A stretch of 36,813 nt of DNA from Acidobacteriota bacterium (lineage in GTDB: Bacteria > Acidobacteriota > Terriglobia > Acidiferrales > UBA7541). The translations under genes were made by a program, and so were the position numbers. Shown in pieces: positions 7,495-15,510 of the stretch. The stretch is from the NCBI GenBank assembly GCA_003223255.1, contig QHYJ01000082.1:1-36813 (forward strand). The letters are read 5' to 3'. Each line of letters begins with the position of its first letter. Within the stretch, counting starts at the first letter, position 1. The notes below the pieces were generated by a model. That model was not told the origin of the DNA and made no database searches. It worked only from the letters and a program-made list of their open reading frames with translations.

Positions 7495-8460
7495 TCAACT
7501 GTTTTCTGCGAGCGGGCGACCGCGCAAGTTGTTGACATTGAAGATGTTAGCTTCCATAAGCACCTTCGGGAGGGCCTCGACCAGTCTCTCACTGGCCTTC
7601 GGGTCAGCAAAACTGGCCGTCCCCACCTGTACTGCCGAAGCGCCTACGGAGAGGTATTCAAGCACGTCGTCGGCCGTCTCGATCCCACCCAGACCTATAA
7701 TTGGTGACCGAATCGCCTTCCGCGTTTCCCATACCAGCCTCAAAGTGACGGGTTTAATGGCGGGCCCGGAAAGACCCCCTGTTGGCGACCCCAGGCGGGA
7801 CCGCCCGGTGTGGAAATCGAGGGCCATTGCCGGGTAAGTATTTGCCACAGTTAGGGCGTCCGCCCCGGCTTCTTCGGCTGCCCGGGCGATGAGTACAATG
7901 TCTGTGACGAGAGGGGAAAGTTTGACCCAAAGGGGGCGCTTCGAGGCGGCTTTGCGGGCGGCTCCCACCACTTCGGAGACGAGGGAAGGGTCACTGCCGA
8001 ACTGCAAACCTCCTCTTTTGACGTTGGGGCAAGAGATGTTCAGCTCGTAGCCGGCCAGCCCCTCAGCGTTTTCGAGGACCCGAATCACCTCGACGTAGTC
8101 TTCCCGGGTGCAACCGAAGACGTTGGCGAGGACGGCCGTATCGAATTTCCGCAGCACTGGAAGTTTTTCGGCCACAAAGGCGCGAACGCCGACGTTCTGG
8201 AGGCCCACGGCGTTGAGCATGCCGGAGGGGGTGGGGTAAAGGCGGGGCGCGGGCGCGCCTTCGATGGGTTCGCGAGAGAGTCCCTTGGTGACGAAGCCGC
8301 CCAGGCGGTTCAGGTTGACAAGGTGGGCGAATTCGAGGCCGTAACCAAAGGTGCCACTGGCGGCGAGAATAGGATTCCGCAGGCGCAACGCGCCAATCTG
8401 GACACTCAGATCAACCGCGCGGGCGGAAGTCACTTCGTGGAGGATAGCATGAACTCTCAC
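7495..8460 (-). CDS. pyrD: Dihydroorotate dehydrogenase PyrD, class 1 (1B-like)
   Basis: A 321-residue FMN barrel enzyme that oxidises dihydroorotate to orotate. It has the class 1 start IGALRLRNPILAASGTFGYG, the GFVTKG strand, and NAVGLQN. The substrate/FMN loop ELNISCPNVKRGG carries the catalytic cysteine. WVKLSP, SPTGGLSGPAIKP and GLGGIETADDVLEYLSVGASAVQVGTA bind FMN and its phosphate. Absence of an N-terminal membrane helix and the GGLSGPAIKP loop fit class 1B, which normally pairs with an FAD/2Fe-2S subunit PyrK, but no pyrK is in the window. The first in-frame GTG is used; a second GTG nine codons later (before TSARAVDLS) is an equally plausible start. Confidence 0.93.
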   Translation of the reverse strand: MRVHAILHEVTSARAVDLSVQIGALRLRNPILAASGTFGYGLEFAHLVNLNRLGGFVTKGLSREPIEGAPAPRLYPTPSGMLNAVGLQNVGVRAFVAEKLPVLRKFDTAVLANVFGCTREDYVEVIRVLENAEGLAGYELNISCPNVKRGGLQFGSDPSLVSEVVGAARKAASKRPLWVKLSPLVTDIVLIARAAEEAGADALTVANTYPAMALDFHTGRSRLGSPTGGLSGPAIKPVTLRLVWETRKAIRSPIIGLGGIETADDVLEYLSVGASAVQVGTASFADPKASERLVEALPKVLMEANIFNVNNLRGRPLAENS

Positions 8461-8654
8461 TGCTTACGAATTCGAGTGGCGTACCTCTCCTCCACCCAAA
8501 AGGAGATCCAGAGCGCGACACGCAAAACGAAGAGCCAGCGAGATGCGAAGAGATCCAGGCTCGCGCGAAGCCACAGTGAGTGTAAGCGCCAAAGTCAACA
8601 GGCGTGGTTTTCTGCGGATCATAAACTCGCGAAGCCGCAGAATGGCCTATCTTA

Positions 8655-10394
8655 TTACCGCGCGTCTCGCTTGGGCGGGGCGACCGTTCGGTTTGCTAAG
8701 GCTTCTAAGAGGAGGCGTCCGTCGCGGGGAGCGAGGGTAATGCCGCAGAGAGCCGCGAGGGTTGGAGCGATGTCGGCGGGAGTGATGGGCTGAAAATATT
8801 CGCCGGGCTGGATGCCGGAACCCATCAAAATCACGGGCACATGCTGATCGTAACGGTAGGGCGAGTTGTGGCTGGTGCCGGCCGTGCGTGGCTTTTCCAC
8901 CGGCGCGCTATCCAGGAGCCAGTAGGGCTTGGGGACGATAAAAAGGTCGCCGCTGCGTCCGGGAAAATAGCTGAGAGCCAGGGCGCGGAGCACGGGGCTT
9001 TGCGTGGCGGGACGGTCTTTTAGTTCTTCGGCGTGATAGACCGCCGCGACGCCGGATTGCGACAGCGCCGCGTCGATGACCGCTTGCATGGCCGCATGAT
9101 CATGCTGGAGCTTGTCGTAAACGCCAGGGACAAAGTAAATGTCGCTGCCGTTCACGGAGGCGACTGCTGGCTGGGCGTAATTGAGCGGCTCGAGAGCTTT
9201 CTCGATTTTTTTTTGGAGTTCGGGCAGACGCAGCAGGCCTGCATCGGCGCCGGTGGTTTGCATGTCCTCGGGAACGGGAGCGACACCGTGATCGCCGGTT
9301 AACGCCACCACATAGTTTCCGCGGCCGACCTTTTGATCTAAATGCGCGAGGAGGCTACCGACGTCTTTGTCGAGGCGGATAAGAATGTCCTGAATCTCGT
9401 GGCTGCGTGGGCCGAATTCATGGCCAACGTAATCCACGGTGGAATAGCTCACGGCGAGAAAATCGGTTCCCTTGGAACTGCCCAGATGCAAAGCGTCAAC
9501 GGCCTTTTCCGCAAGCTCGGTCAGAGCTGTGTCCGCATAGGGGCTGTTCGCCCACTGGCTATAAAACGTATTGTCCGGATCGCCCGCACCTGCTTTTCCA
9601 CGCAACGGATGCGGAAAAGTTAGATCCCAACCGTCAGGGGGGACGGCGCCGAAGGCTTTCTCGGCGTACCAATAGGAGCTTTTAGGGAGGGATAAAGCCC
9701 AGGTCTTGCCATAGTCGGCTTTCGGGGGATGCTCCTTCATTTGCTCCTCGAGGAAAGGCTGCACGCCGTAGGGAGTGGAAGTAACCCAGGCGCCGCTGTC
9801 AAACCAAGTAGCGGCGTCGGCTTTGTGGCCGGCCATGGTGATGGCCGCGCGTGCTTTGAGGGAGAAGGTCACGATGCGGGTTGCGCCGCCGGTTTGGAAT
9901 TTTAGTTCTTCTGCGAACGAGGGCACAGCCATGCGCCATGCCGTGTCTGCCCCTTTCGGGCTTGTGCCGGCGTAGCCAATGTTCTTCACATCAGGGTCAG
10001 GATCCGACGTGCAGGTCACTAATTTCTTTTCCTTGCGGTCCCACCATCCGTTGGCGATCATGCCATGGGTGGCGGGGAATGCTCCGGTGGAGATGGTGGC
10101 GTGGCCAACGCAAGTTTCGGTATCCGCGTAGGGATAGGCGGCGTCGTGAAACCAGGCGCCTTCATCGACGAGGCGCTTGAGGCCTCCGGTCCACTGGAAG
10201 CGGAACTTGTCGACGTAGTCGGCGCGCATCTGGTCGACGACCAGAAGGACGACGAGTTTAGGTTTCGCTCGCAGCTTGGCAGAACGGGCACCAGGCGGCG
10301 CCTGAGCGCGGACGAACGGCATGAGCGTGCCGACCAGCGCAAGCAAAGCGGCGAGTCGAAAGGGGTGCTTCGAGGAATCTATTGTAGGCGCCAT
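8655..10394 (-). CDS. Exported alkaline phosphatase / nucleotide pyrophosphatase family enzyme (PafA-like)
   Basis: A 579-residue protein of the alkaline phosphatase superfamily. A signal peptide (residues about 10-31, ending VRAQA) directs export. The metal site and nucleophile appear as LLVVDQMRADY, then GHATISTGAFPATHG, where the threonine is the likely nucleophile. Further metal ligands are in YSTVDYVGHEFG and ALTGDHGVAP, and a late histidine is in YRYDQHVPVILMGSGI. The order matches PafA-type phosphatases, which release phosphate from many monoesters including nucleotides. The start ATG at 10394 is chosen because GGAGGT lies ten bases upstream and the signal peptide begins there; the frame stays open further back only as a shadow of pyrR. 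It is divergent from pyrR. Confidence 0.88.
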   Translation of the reverse strand: MAPTIDSSKHPFRLAALLALVGTLMPFVRAQAPPGARSAKLRAKPKLVVLLVVDQMRADYVDKFRFQWTGGLKRLVDEGAWFHDAAYPYADTETCVGHATISTGAFPATHGMIANGWWDRKEKKLVTCTSDPDPDVKNIGYAGTSPKGADTAWRMAVPSFAEELKFQTGGATRIVTFSLKARAAITMAGHKADAATWFDSGAWVTSTPYGVQPFLEEQMKEHPPKADYGKTWALSLPKSSYWYAEKAFGAVPPDGWDLTFPHPLRGKAGAGDPDNTFYSQWANSPYADTALTELAEKAVDALHLGSSKGTDFLAVSYSTVDYVGHEFGPRSHEIQDILIRLDKDVGSLLAHLDQKVGRGNYVVALTGDHGVAPVPEDMQTTGADAGLLRLPELQKKIEKALEPLNYAQPAVASVNGSDIYFVPGVYDKLQHDHAAMQAVIDAALSQSGVAAVYHAEELKDRPATQSPVLRALALSYFPGRSGDLFIVPKPYWLLDSAPVEKPRTAGTSHNSPYRYDQHVPVILMGSGIQPGEYFQPITPADIAPTLAALCGITLAPRDGRLLLEALANRTVAPPKRDAR

Positions 10395-10494
10395 GGACAG
10401 TTCTACCTCCAAAAACAGCGATGCGAAGTCTATCACGCGGGGTTTGCGGCCGTGTTTCCGCGCGGCGGCTACCAATGATACGATTACCCGACCC

Positions 10495-11043
10495 ATGCGC
10501 ATCGTCGAAAAAGCACAATTGATGTCGGCGGCGGAGATCGACCGCACGCTGCAGCGGCTGGCGCACGAGATTGTAGAAAAGAGCGGGGGAACAAAGCACC
10601 TGGCGCTGATCGGCATCGTGCGGCGGGGCGTGCCGCTGGCGCAGCGAATCGCACAGGCGATGCGCGGAATCGATGGCGTGGATGTACCCGTGGGAATCCT
10701 GGACATCACGCTGTACCGTGATGACCTGTCGAAAGTGGCGCCGCAGGCGGTGCTGCGTTCGTCGAACGTTCCGTTTGGCGTCGACAATATGGACCTGGTG
10801 CTGGTGGACGACGTGCTGTACACCGGACGGACGATTCGCGCGGCCATGAATGGAATTTTCGATCTAGGGAGGCCAAAGCGCGTGCGTCTTTGCGTGTTGA
10901 TCGACCGCGGCCACCGCGAAATGCCCATCGAAGCGCAATACACCGGGCGAAACGTGCAGACCAGCGACACGGAAATTATCGAAGTGCGGCTGCGGGAAAT
11001 TGATAAGGAAGAGCGCGTGATGCTGGTCGACCGCCTGGAATAA
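10495..11043 (+). CDS. pyrR: Bifunctional pyr operon regulator / uracil phosphoribosyltransferase PyrR
   Basis: A 182-residue PRTase-fold protein. The PRPP-binding loop VLVDDVLYTGRT (102-113) is complete, and GIVRRGVPLA and DITLYRDDL are family motifs. In Bacillus, PyrR binds pyr mRNA to cause attenuation when UMP is high and also has weak uracil phosphoribosyltransferase activity. Here it starts a plus-strand set with pyrB and pyrC, as in many bacteria. The ATG at 10495 is chosen because family proteins begin just before the MSAAEIDRTLQRLAHEI helix; upstream codons of the open frame overlap the divergent phosphatase gene. No clear Shine-Dalgarno sequence is visible. Whether it controls the opposite-strand pyrF-pyrD arm is unknown. 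Confidence 0.93.
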   Translation: MRIVEKAQLMSAAEIDRTLQRLAHEIVEKSGGTKHLALIGIVRRGVPLAQRIAQAMRGIDGVDVPVGILDITLYRDDLSKVAPQAVLRSSNVPFGVDNMDLVLVDDVLYTGRTIRAAMNGIFDLGRPKRVRLCVLIDRGHREMPIEAQYTGRNVQTSDTEIIEVRLREIDKEERVMLVDRLE

Positions 11044-11315
11044 GTTCTTTTGCTGCTTTTGACAAAAGATCGAGGACCGTCGGAGAAAAGCAGATCCCTG
11101 CCTACGGCAGGCAGGCCTTCGCTCCGGCCATGAGCCGGAGCGCACAACCTTGCGCCGCCGGCCGCGGGAGACCGCGCCCTGAGGGTCGGGATGACCGTTG
11201 GCGGTGGTCGGGCAGAATCCAAGTTCGGGACGCGCTGGCTTCAGGCCGCGAGGCCGCGCTCGGAACGACAAGTTTTGGAATTTTTCCGTACACGGCTAAA
11301 ATCTGAGTCGAGAAA
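11044..11315. repeat. Hairpin-rich gap between pyrR and pyrB, possible interspersed repeat
   Basis: This 272-bp gap has two clean hairpins: CCTGCC-TAC-GGCAGG (11097-11111) and GCTCCGGC-CATGA-GCCGGAGC (11121-11141). GC-rich sequence with near-symmetric runs (GGTCGGGATGACC, AGGCCGCGAGGCC) follows. None of the six frames gives a recognisable protein. It could be a dispersed intergenic repeat or a leader for pyrB. No U-run follows the hairpins, so they are not simple terminators. Confidence 0.45.
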
Positions 11316-12338
11316 TTGACTTACCGCTTTCGCGATCTGCTCGCTCTGGAACCGCTCACGGCGGACGAACTAAGATTTCTTCTCGACCAAAGCAAACCTT
11401 TCCAGGAAATCCAGAAACATCCCTTGAAGAAACTGGCAACCCTGCGCGGCAAAACCGTGGCGCTGGCGTTTTTCGAGAATTCGACACGCACGCGCATCAG
11501 CTTCGGGACGGCCGCGGCGCGGTTGGGCGCGGACACGATGAACCTGCAAGCCGAGGCTTCGAGCATTAAGAAGGGTGAGACGCTGCTGGACACGGCGTTT
11601 AACTTGAACGCCATGAAGCCGGATTGCCTGGTAATGCGGCACTCGGCCTCAGGCGCGGCGGACTATGTAGCACGGCACCTGGACATTCCGGTAGTAAACG
11701 CGGGCGACGGGACGCACGAGCACCCGTCACAGGGATTGCTGGACGCGCTGACGATTCGCGACCGGCTGGGCACTGTCGAAAACCTGAACGTGACGATTCT
11801 CGGCGACATTCGGCACAGCCGCGTGGCGCGCTCCAATATTCACCTGCTCGGGAAATTTGGATGTAGGTTCACGCTGTGCGGACCGTCGATCTGGGTGCCG
11901 CGGGAACTGGAAAGGATTGCCCCGGGCGTGCCGATACGCTGCGTTTACAAGATGGAAGAGGCGCTGGAGAACGCGCACGTGGTTATCATGCTGCGCGTGC
12001 AGACGGAGCGGCTGAACGATCCGCCGCTCTCGGCGAACGATTACATTTTGCTGTATCAACTGAATGCAGAACGGCTGCGGCATGCTCACCGGGATGCGAT
12101 TGTGCTGCATCCCGGACCGATCAACCGCGGGATTGAGATTACGCCGGACGTTGCGGATGGGCCACGGTCCTGCGTGCTCGAGCAGGTAACCAACGGTGTG
12201 GCCGTGCGCATGGCCATTCTGTATCTGCTGATTAGTGGCGCGTCGGAAAGCGGCACACACCCGGCGCTCGAAGCGAAGGCCGCGCCCTCAGAAGCGGCCA
12301 AAGGAAAACCGAAGGAATCTGCCAATGCTGGTGATTAA
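11316..12338 (+). CDS. pyrB: Aspartate carbamoyltransferase catalytic subunit PyrB
   Basis: A 340-residue transcarbamoylase joining carbamoyl phosphate and aspartate. The carbamoyl phosphate site STRTR (56-60) and the SSIKKGET lysine loop (82-89) are present. So are the histidine motif HPSQGLLDAL (136-145), GDIRHSRVARS, LRVQTER and HPGPINRG. The last 30 residues, rich in Ala/Glu/Lys (HPALEAKAAPSEAAKGKPKE), extend beyond the usual end of the fold and run into pyrC with a 14-bp overlap. The start is a TTG with AGAAA ahead of it, a weak site. No regulatory subunit gene pyrI is present. Confidence 0.95.
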   Translation: MTYRFRDLLALEPLTADELRFLLDQSKPFQEIQKHPLKKLATLRGKTVALAFFENSTRTRISFGTAAARLGADTMNLQAEASSIKKGETLLDTAFNLNAMKPDCLVMRHSASGAADYVARHLDIPVVNAGDGTHEHPSQGLLDALTIRDRLGTVENLNVTILGDIRHSRVARSNIHLLGKFGCRFTLCGPSIWVPRELERIAPGVPIRCVYKMEEALENAHVVIMLRVQTERLNDPPLSANDYILLYQLNAERLRHAHRDAIVLHPGPINRGIEITPDVADGPRSCVLEQVTNGVAVRMAILYLLISGASESGTHPALEAKAAPSEAAKGKPKESANAGD

Positions 12339-13602
12339 GAACGGCCGCGTGATCGACCCAGCAACGAATACAGACGCGCCTCGGGACATTCTGATTGACG
12401 GGGACAAAATCGCCGAGGTGGCGCAACCGGGGAGCCTGCACGCAGTTCCTGGAGCCGAAGTGTTCGACGCCGCCGGCCTGATTGTTGCGCCCGGGTTTAT
12501 CGATTTGCACGCGCATCTGCGCGAGCCGGGACAGGAATCATCCGAAACGATTGAAACGGGCACGCGGGCGGCGGCGCGCGGAGGGTTCACCGCGGTTTGC
12601 TGCATGCCGAACACCAGGCCGGTGAATGACAATGCTTCGGTGACGCGGTTTATTCTGGACCGCGCGAAGGCCACCGGAAGCGTGCGCGTGTGGCCGATTG
12701 GCGCGGCGTCGGTCGGAAGCAAGGGTGAGGCGATTTCCGAGATTGCGGGGATGAAAGAGGCGGGCATCGTGGCGGTTTCCGATGACGGGAAGCCCATCGC
12801 CACTGCTAAGCTTGCGCGACAGGTGATGGATTATTGCCGGTCGCTGGATTTGCCGGTGATCGAGCATGCCGAAGACGTTTCGCTGGCGGCTGGTGCGCTG
12901 ATGCGCGAGGGCGTGACCTCGACGCGGCTCGGTCTGCGCGGCATGCCGGCGGCGGCGGAGGCGGTTTGCGTGGCGCGCGACGTGCAATTGGCAAAACTGA
13001 CGGGCGCAAGATTGCACATTGCGCATCTTTCGGCGAAGGATTCGCTCGAGCAGGTGCACTGGGCGAAAGCGCTAGGCTTAGGGGTCACGTGCGAAGTGAC
13101 GCCGCACCACTTCACGCTCATGGATGAGGACGTGACGTACGATTCGCGGTTCAAGATGAATCCGCCGCTGGCGGCGCGCGAAGACCGGAAGGCGCTGCTG
13201 GAAGGGCTGGCGGATGGGACGGTGGACGCGATTGCGACGGATCATGCACCGCATGAACCGGCGCTGAAAGACGTGGAATTCGACCGTGCACCTTTTGGGA
13301 TTTTGGGATTCGAAACGGCGCTAGCGCTGGCGCTGGAGCAGTTGGTTCATAGAGGCCGGGTTTCTCTGACGCGTTTGGTAGAACTATTCACGACGGGACC
13401 GGCGCGCGTACTCCAGGTCGCCCGCAGGATCTGGCCCGGCCAACCGGCTGACCTGACTATCTTTTCGTTTGATTCTCCTTGGACATACAACGTTCAGGAA
13501 TCACCGAGCAAATCCAGGAACTCGCCGTTCGATGGGCGAAAGTTTAAAGGCGGGCCGGTGGCCACGATCGTCGCTGGGCGCGTGATTTATCGAGCTAACT
13601 GA
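12325..13602 (+). CDS. pyrC: Dihydroorotase PyrC (type I, amidohydrolase family)
   Basis: A 425-residue metal hydrolase that cyclises carbamoyl aspartate to dihydroorotate. Metal and substrate motifs are DLHAHLREPG (60-69), GGFTAVCCMPNT, a VSDDG aspartate, IEHAED, HIAHLSAK and TDHAPH (305-310). This is the long type I form (AllB-like), not the short E. coli PyrC type. The ATG at 12325 is chosen over earlier in-frame codons because GAAGGAA lies just upstream and the LVIKNGRVIDP beta strand begins there; it overlaps the end of pyrB by 14 bp, so the two are coupled. In many bacteria such a type I enzyme forms a complex with PyrB. Confidence 0.94.
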   Translation: MLVIKNGRVIDPATNTDAPRDILIDGDKIAEVAQPGSLHAVPGAEVFDAAGLIVAPGFIDLHAHLREPGQESSETIETGTRAAARGGFTAVCCMPNTRPVNDNASVTRFILDRAKATGSVRVWPIGAASVGSKGEAISEIAGMKEAGIVAVSDDGKPIATAKLARQVMDYCRSLDLPVIEHAEDVSLAAGALMREGVTSTRLGLRGMPAAAEAVCVARDVQLAKLTGARLHIAHLSAKDSLEQVHWAKALGLGVTCEVTPHHFTLMDEDVTYDSRFKMNPPLAAREDRKALLEGLADGTVDAIATDHAPHEPALKDVEFDRAPFGILGFETALALALEQLVHRGRVSLTRLVELFTTGPARVLQVARRIWPGQPADLTIFSFDSPWTYNVQESPSKSRNSPFDGRKFKGGPVATIVAGRVIYRAN

Positions 13603-13617
13603 TTTTGAATCGGTTGG

Positions 13618-13800
13618 CAAATCGCCGGCTCCATGCAGTACCGTTTCATGCCAGTAAAGCACACTGAGGATTCCCATCGCAGTCAGGAAGGGAAGCAGCA
13701 AGAGGCCGAGTTTCAGATGGACGCGCTCGGCAATTAAAGCAGTGAACAAAGCCGCAGCAGCGATGAGCCGCGAGGGCCAGAAACACCCAAATACCGGTTC
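13618..13800 (-). pseudogene. Remnant of a polytopic membrane protein, ceramidase-like
   Basis: The minus-strand frame reads two hydrophobic helices without a usable start: PSRLIAAAALFTALIAERV, then KLGLLLLPFLTAMGILSVLY, then WHETVLHGAGDL. The pattern LFTALIAER, followed about twenty residues later by G-I-x-S-V-L-Y-W and then GAGDL, resembles from memory the middle of bacterial alkaline-ceramidase-type membrane proteins. The similarity stops after GDL and before the upstream glutamate. Only about 60 residues remain of an expected 200 or more. An in-frame TTG at 13749 could start an 82-residue peptide, but that would run into the end of pyrC. I treat the rest of the pyrC-thiD gap as empty. Confidence 0.4.
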
Positions 13801-13904
13801 GGGCAGGAAGCAAGCGAGCCTCAGTTCGCGCAGCAGTATAACCGCGCGGCGCCGTAAGCGATTATTCTTCCCTGAGAACCTAGAACGGAACGGAGAACGG
13901 GCGC

Positions 13905-14789
13905 TCAGTGCGTGGCGGGTTCGGCGGCGGGATGCAGCCCGTGCTGGGGCACTTCATGGACGCCGCGAGGCGGAGGCTCGATGCGCTGGCGATAGAAATG
14001 GTCGAGCGGAATGCGCCCTTTGCCGATGGCGTAACCCTTCTCGATGGCTTTCGTGACGTAGGTTTTGGCCAACGCGGCCGCTTCGAACAGCGAACGGCCG
14101 GAAGCGAGTTGCGCTGTGAGCGCGGAAGAAAAGGCGCAGCCGGTGCCATGCGTGTTTTCGACCTTTACCTTGTCGGCCGCGAGGTGAGTCATTTCCCCGC
14201 CTTCGAACAAGATGTCCACAGCGCGGTCCAAATGACCACCTTTCACGATCACGGCATGCGCGCCCATCTCGACAAGCTTGCGCGCGGCGGTTTCCATATC
14301 CGCCTGATCTTTAATGGCCAGTCCGGTCAAAACCTCGGTCTCGGGAATGTTTGGCGTGATGACGCTGGCGCGCTTGAGCAATTCCGTAGAAACGAATTTG
14401 ATTCCTGAGGCATCGAGGAGCTCGGCGCCGGTGGAGGAGTTGATCACCGGATCGAGCACGACGTGGGCAAACTTGTGAGCGTCGAGGAATTCGGCGGTGG
14501 CCGCCGCGTTGGCGCGGTTGCCCAGCATCCCGATTTTGACGGCGGCGATTTCACAATCCTTGGCCAGAGCTTCGAGTTGCGCGCGCAGCTCCGCGCTCGG
14601 CGTGTTGTGGACGGTTTCGACGCCCTGTGTGTTCTGCACCGTGAGTGAGGTGATGGCGGCGATGCCGTAGCAGCCGTGGGCCGCAAAAGTTTTCAAGTCC
14701 GCGGCCGTGCCCGCGCCGCAAGAGGGATCAAATCCCGCGATGGATAAGAGAATCGGCGGAGCGCCGTGGCCGTTGTGCCCGTTGGTCAT
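13905..14789 (-). CDS. thiD: Hydroxymethylpyrimidine / phosphomethylpyrimidine kinase ThiD
   Basis: A 294-residue ribokinase-fold enzyme that phosphorylates HMP and HMP-P for thiamine synthesis. The N-terminal loop SIAGFDPSCGAGTAADLKTF matches the family signature, with cysteine where glycine is more usual. QNTQGV, KIGMLGN, VLDPVINSSTG, ITPNIPE, VKGGH and the anion hole with catalytic aspartate region NTHGTGCAFSSALTAQLA follow. The C-terminal 40 residues (FYRQRIEPPPRGVHEVPQHG) extend past the fold. The start ATG is preceded by an A/G-rich stretch. No TPP riboswitch was recognised upstream and no other thi gene is nearby. Confidence 0.93.
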   Translation of the reverse strand: MTNGHNGHGAPPILLSIAGFDPSCGAGTAADLKTFAAHGCYGIAAITSLTVQNTQGVETVHNTPSAELRAQLEALAKDCEIAAVKIGMLGNRANAAATAEFLDAHKFAHVVLDPVINSSTGAELLDASGIKFVSTELLKRASVITPNIPETEVLTGLAIKDQADMETAARKLVEMGAHAVIVKGGHLDRAVDILFEGGEMTHLAADKVKVENTHGTGCAFSSALTAQLASGRSLFEAAALAKTYVTKAIEKGYAIGKGRIPLDHFYRQRIEPPPRGVHEVPQHGLHPAAEPATH

Positions 14790-15137
14790 GGTTCTTTCTT
14801 CTTTCCCACCTTACTTCTTGGCATCAAGTTGTTTCGGTCAAGTCATCTTCGAGGCCGCTTGACGTCCACCCTTGCTTAGATTCTTTCTTGCGGCGGCACG
14901 GTTTACCCCGTTTCGCAGAAAACGCTCGCTCCAAGCGAAAATTGCCGGCTGCGTCCGTCTCCGCTGAAGAGTTTTTCTCCTGCGGCCTCGGAACACACCG
15001 GCAATTGCGAATGTACGCGCAGATTTTTTCCAGCGCAAGGAAAAAATTGAAGAAAACTACTGCACCATGCAAGAATGCGACCCGCAGAGTTCCCTTCCCG
15101 ATTTGTTTTGTCTTGGATGACGCCGGAGGAATGGGCG
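14790..15137. other. Intergenic stretch upstream of thiD
   Basis: No gene, repeat or structured leader is supported here. I looked on the minus strand for the conserved TPP riboswitch bases (CUGAGA and the downstream pyrophosphate loop) and did not find them. It should hold the thiD promoter and whatever once drove the plus-strand remnant that begins at 15138. Confidence 0.4.
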
Positions 15138-15470
15138 ATGAAACACCTTTTTTGCACTTCGCTTTTGCTCATTGCTGCTGCGGGTGCGACTGCAAAGACC
15201 AAAGCGGACGAGGAAGCCGTACGGAAGCTGCCGCAGGCGTTTTGCGGCGCTTGGGCGAAGCACGATGGCCACGAATTGGCAAAAATCATGGCGGACGACG
15301 TGGACGAAATATGGATGGGACCATGCGCCAGCAACCACGCTACGGCATGATGACTATGGTGGCGGAAAAGCGGGGCGGCACCTGGCCGGTCGTGGTTGCC
15401 CAAAACACGAACGCAGTGCTGGGCATACCGCCAGAACTCCAGGACATTCACACGCCGTCCCCATTCCGGG
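15138..15470 (+). pseudogene. Exported SnoaL-like (DUF4440-type) protein, internally deleted and frameshifted
   Basis: A good start (GGAGGA seven bases before ATG) opens a signal peptide (MKHLFCTSLLLIAAAGATA). The typical first helix of a SnoaL-like fold follows: FCGAWAKHDGHELAKIMADDVD. About ten codons later the sequence continues in another frame with the end of the same fold: DGTMRQQPRYGMMTMVAEKR, then GGTWPVVVAQNTN and GIPPEL. The middle of the domain, by my estimate about fifty codons, is missing at about 15305, and the frame changes there. The gene should therefore be dead. Intact relatives are about 150-170 residues and often of unknown function. It runs toward the end of gdhA on the opposite strand. 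Confidence 0.7.
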
Positions 15471-15510
15471 GACCGGCGAAAAGCCACAATGGGCTGTCCA
15501 AGGCGGTTGC

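Noticed and set aside
10395-11222. Upstream extension of the phosphatase reading frame
   Set aside because: The frame stays open but lies opposite pyrR, has no signal peptide at its start, and the true start with GGAGGT and a signal peptide is at 10394.
14790-15137. TPP riboswitch ahead of thiD
   Set aside because: The conserved CUGAGA and pyrophosphate-binding segments are not present on the minus strand.
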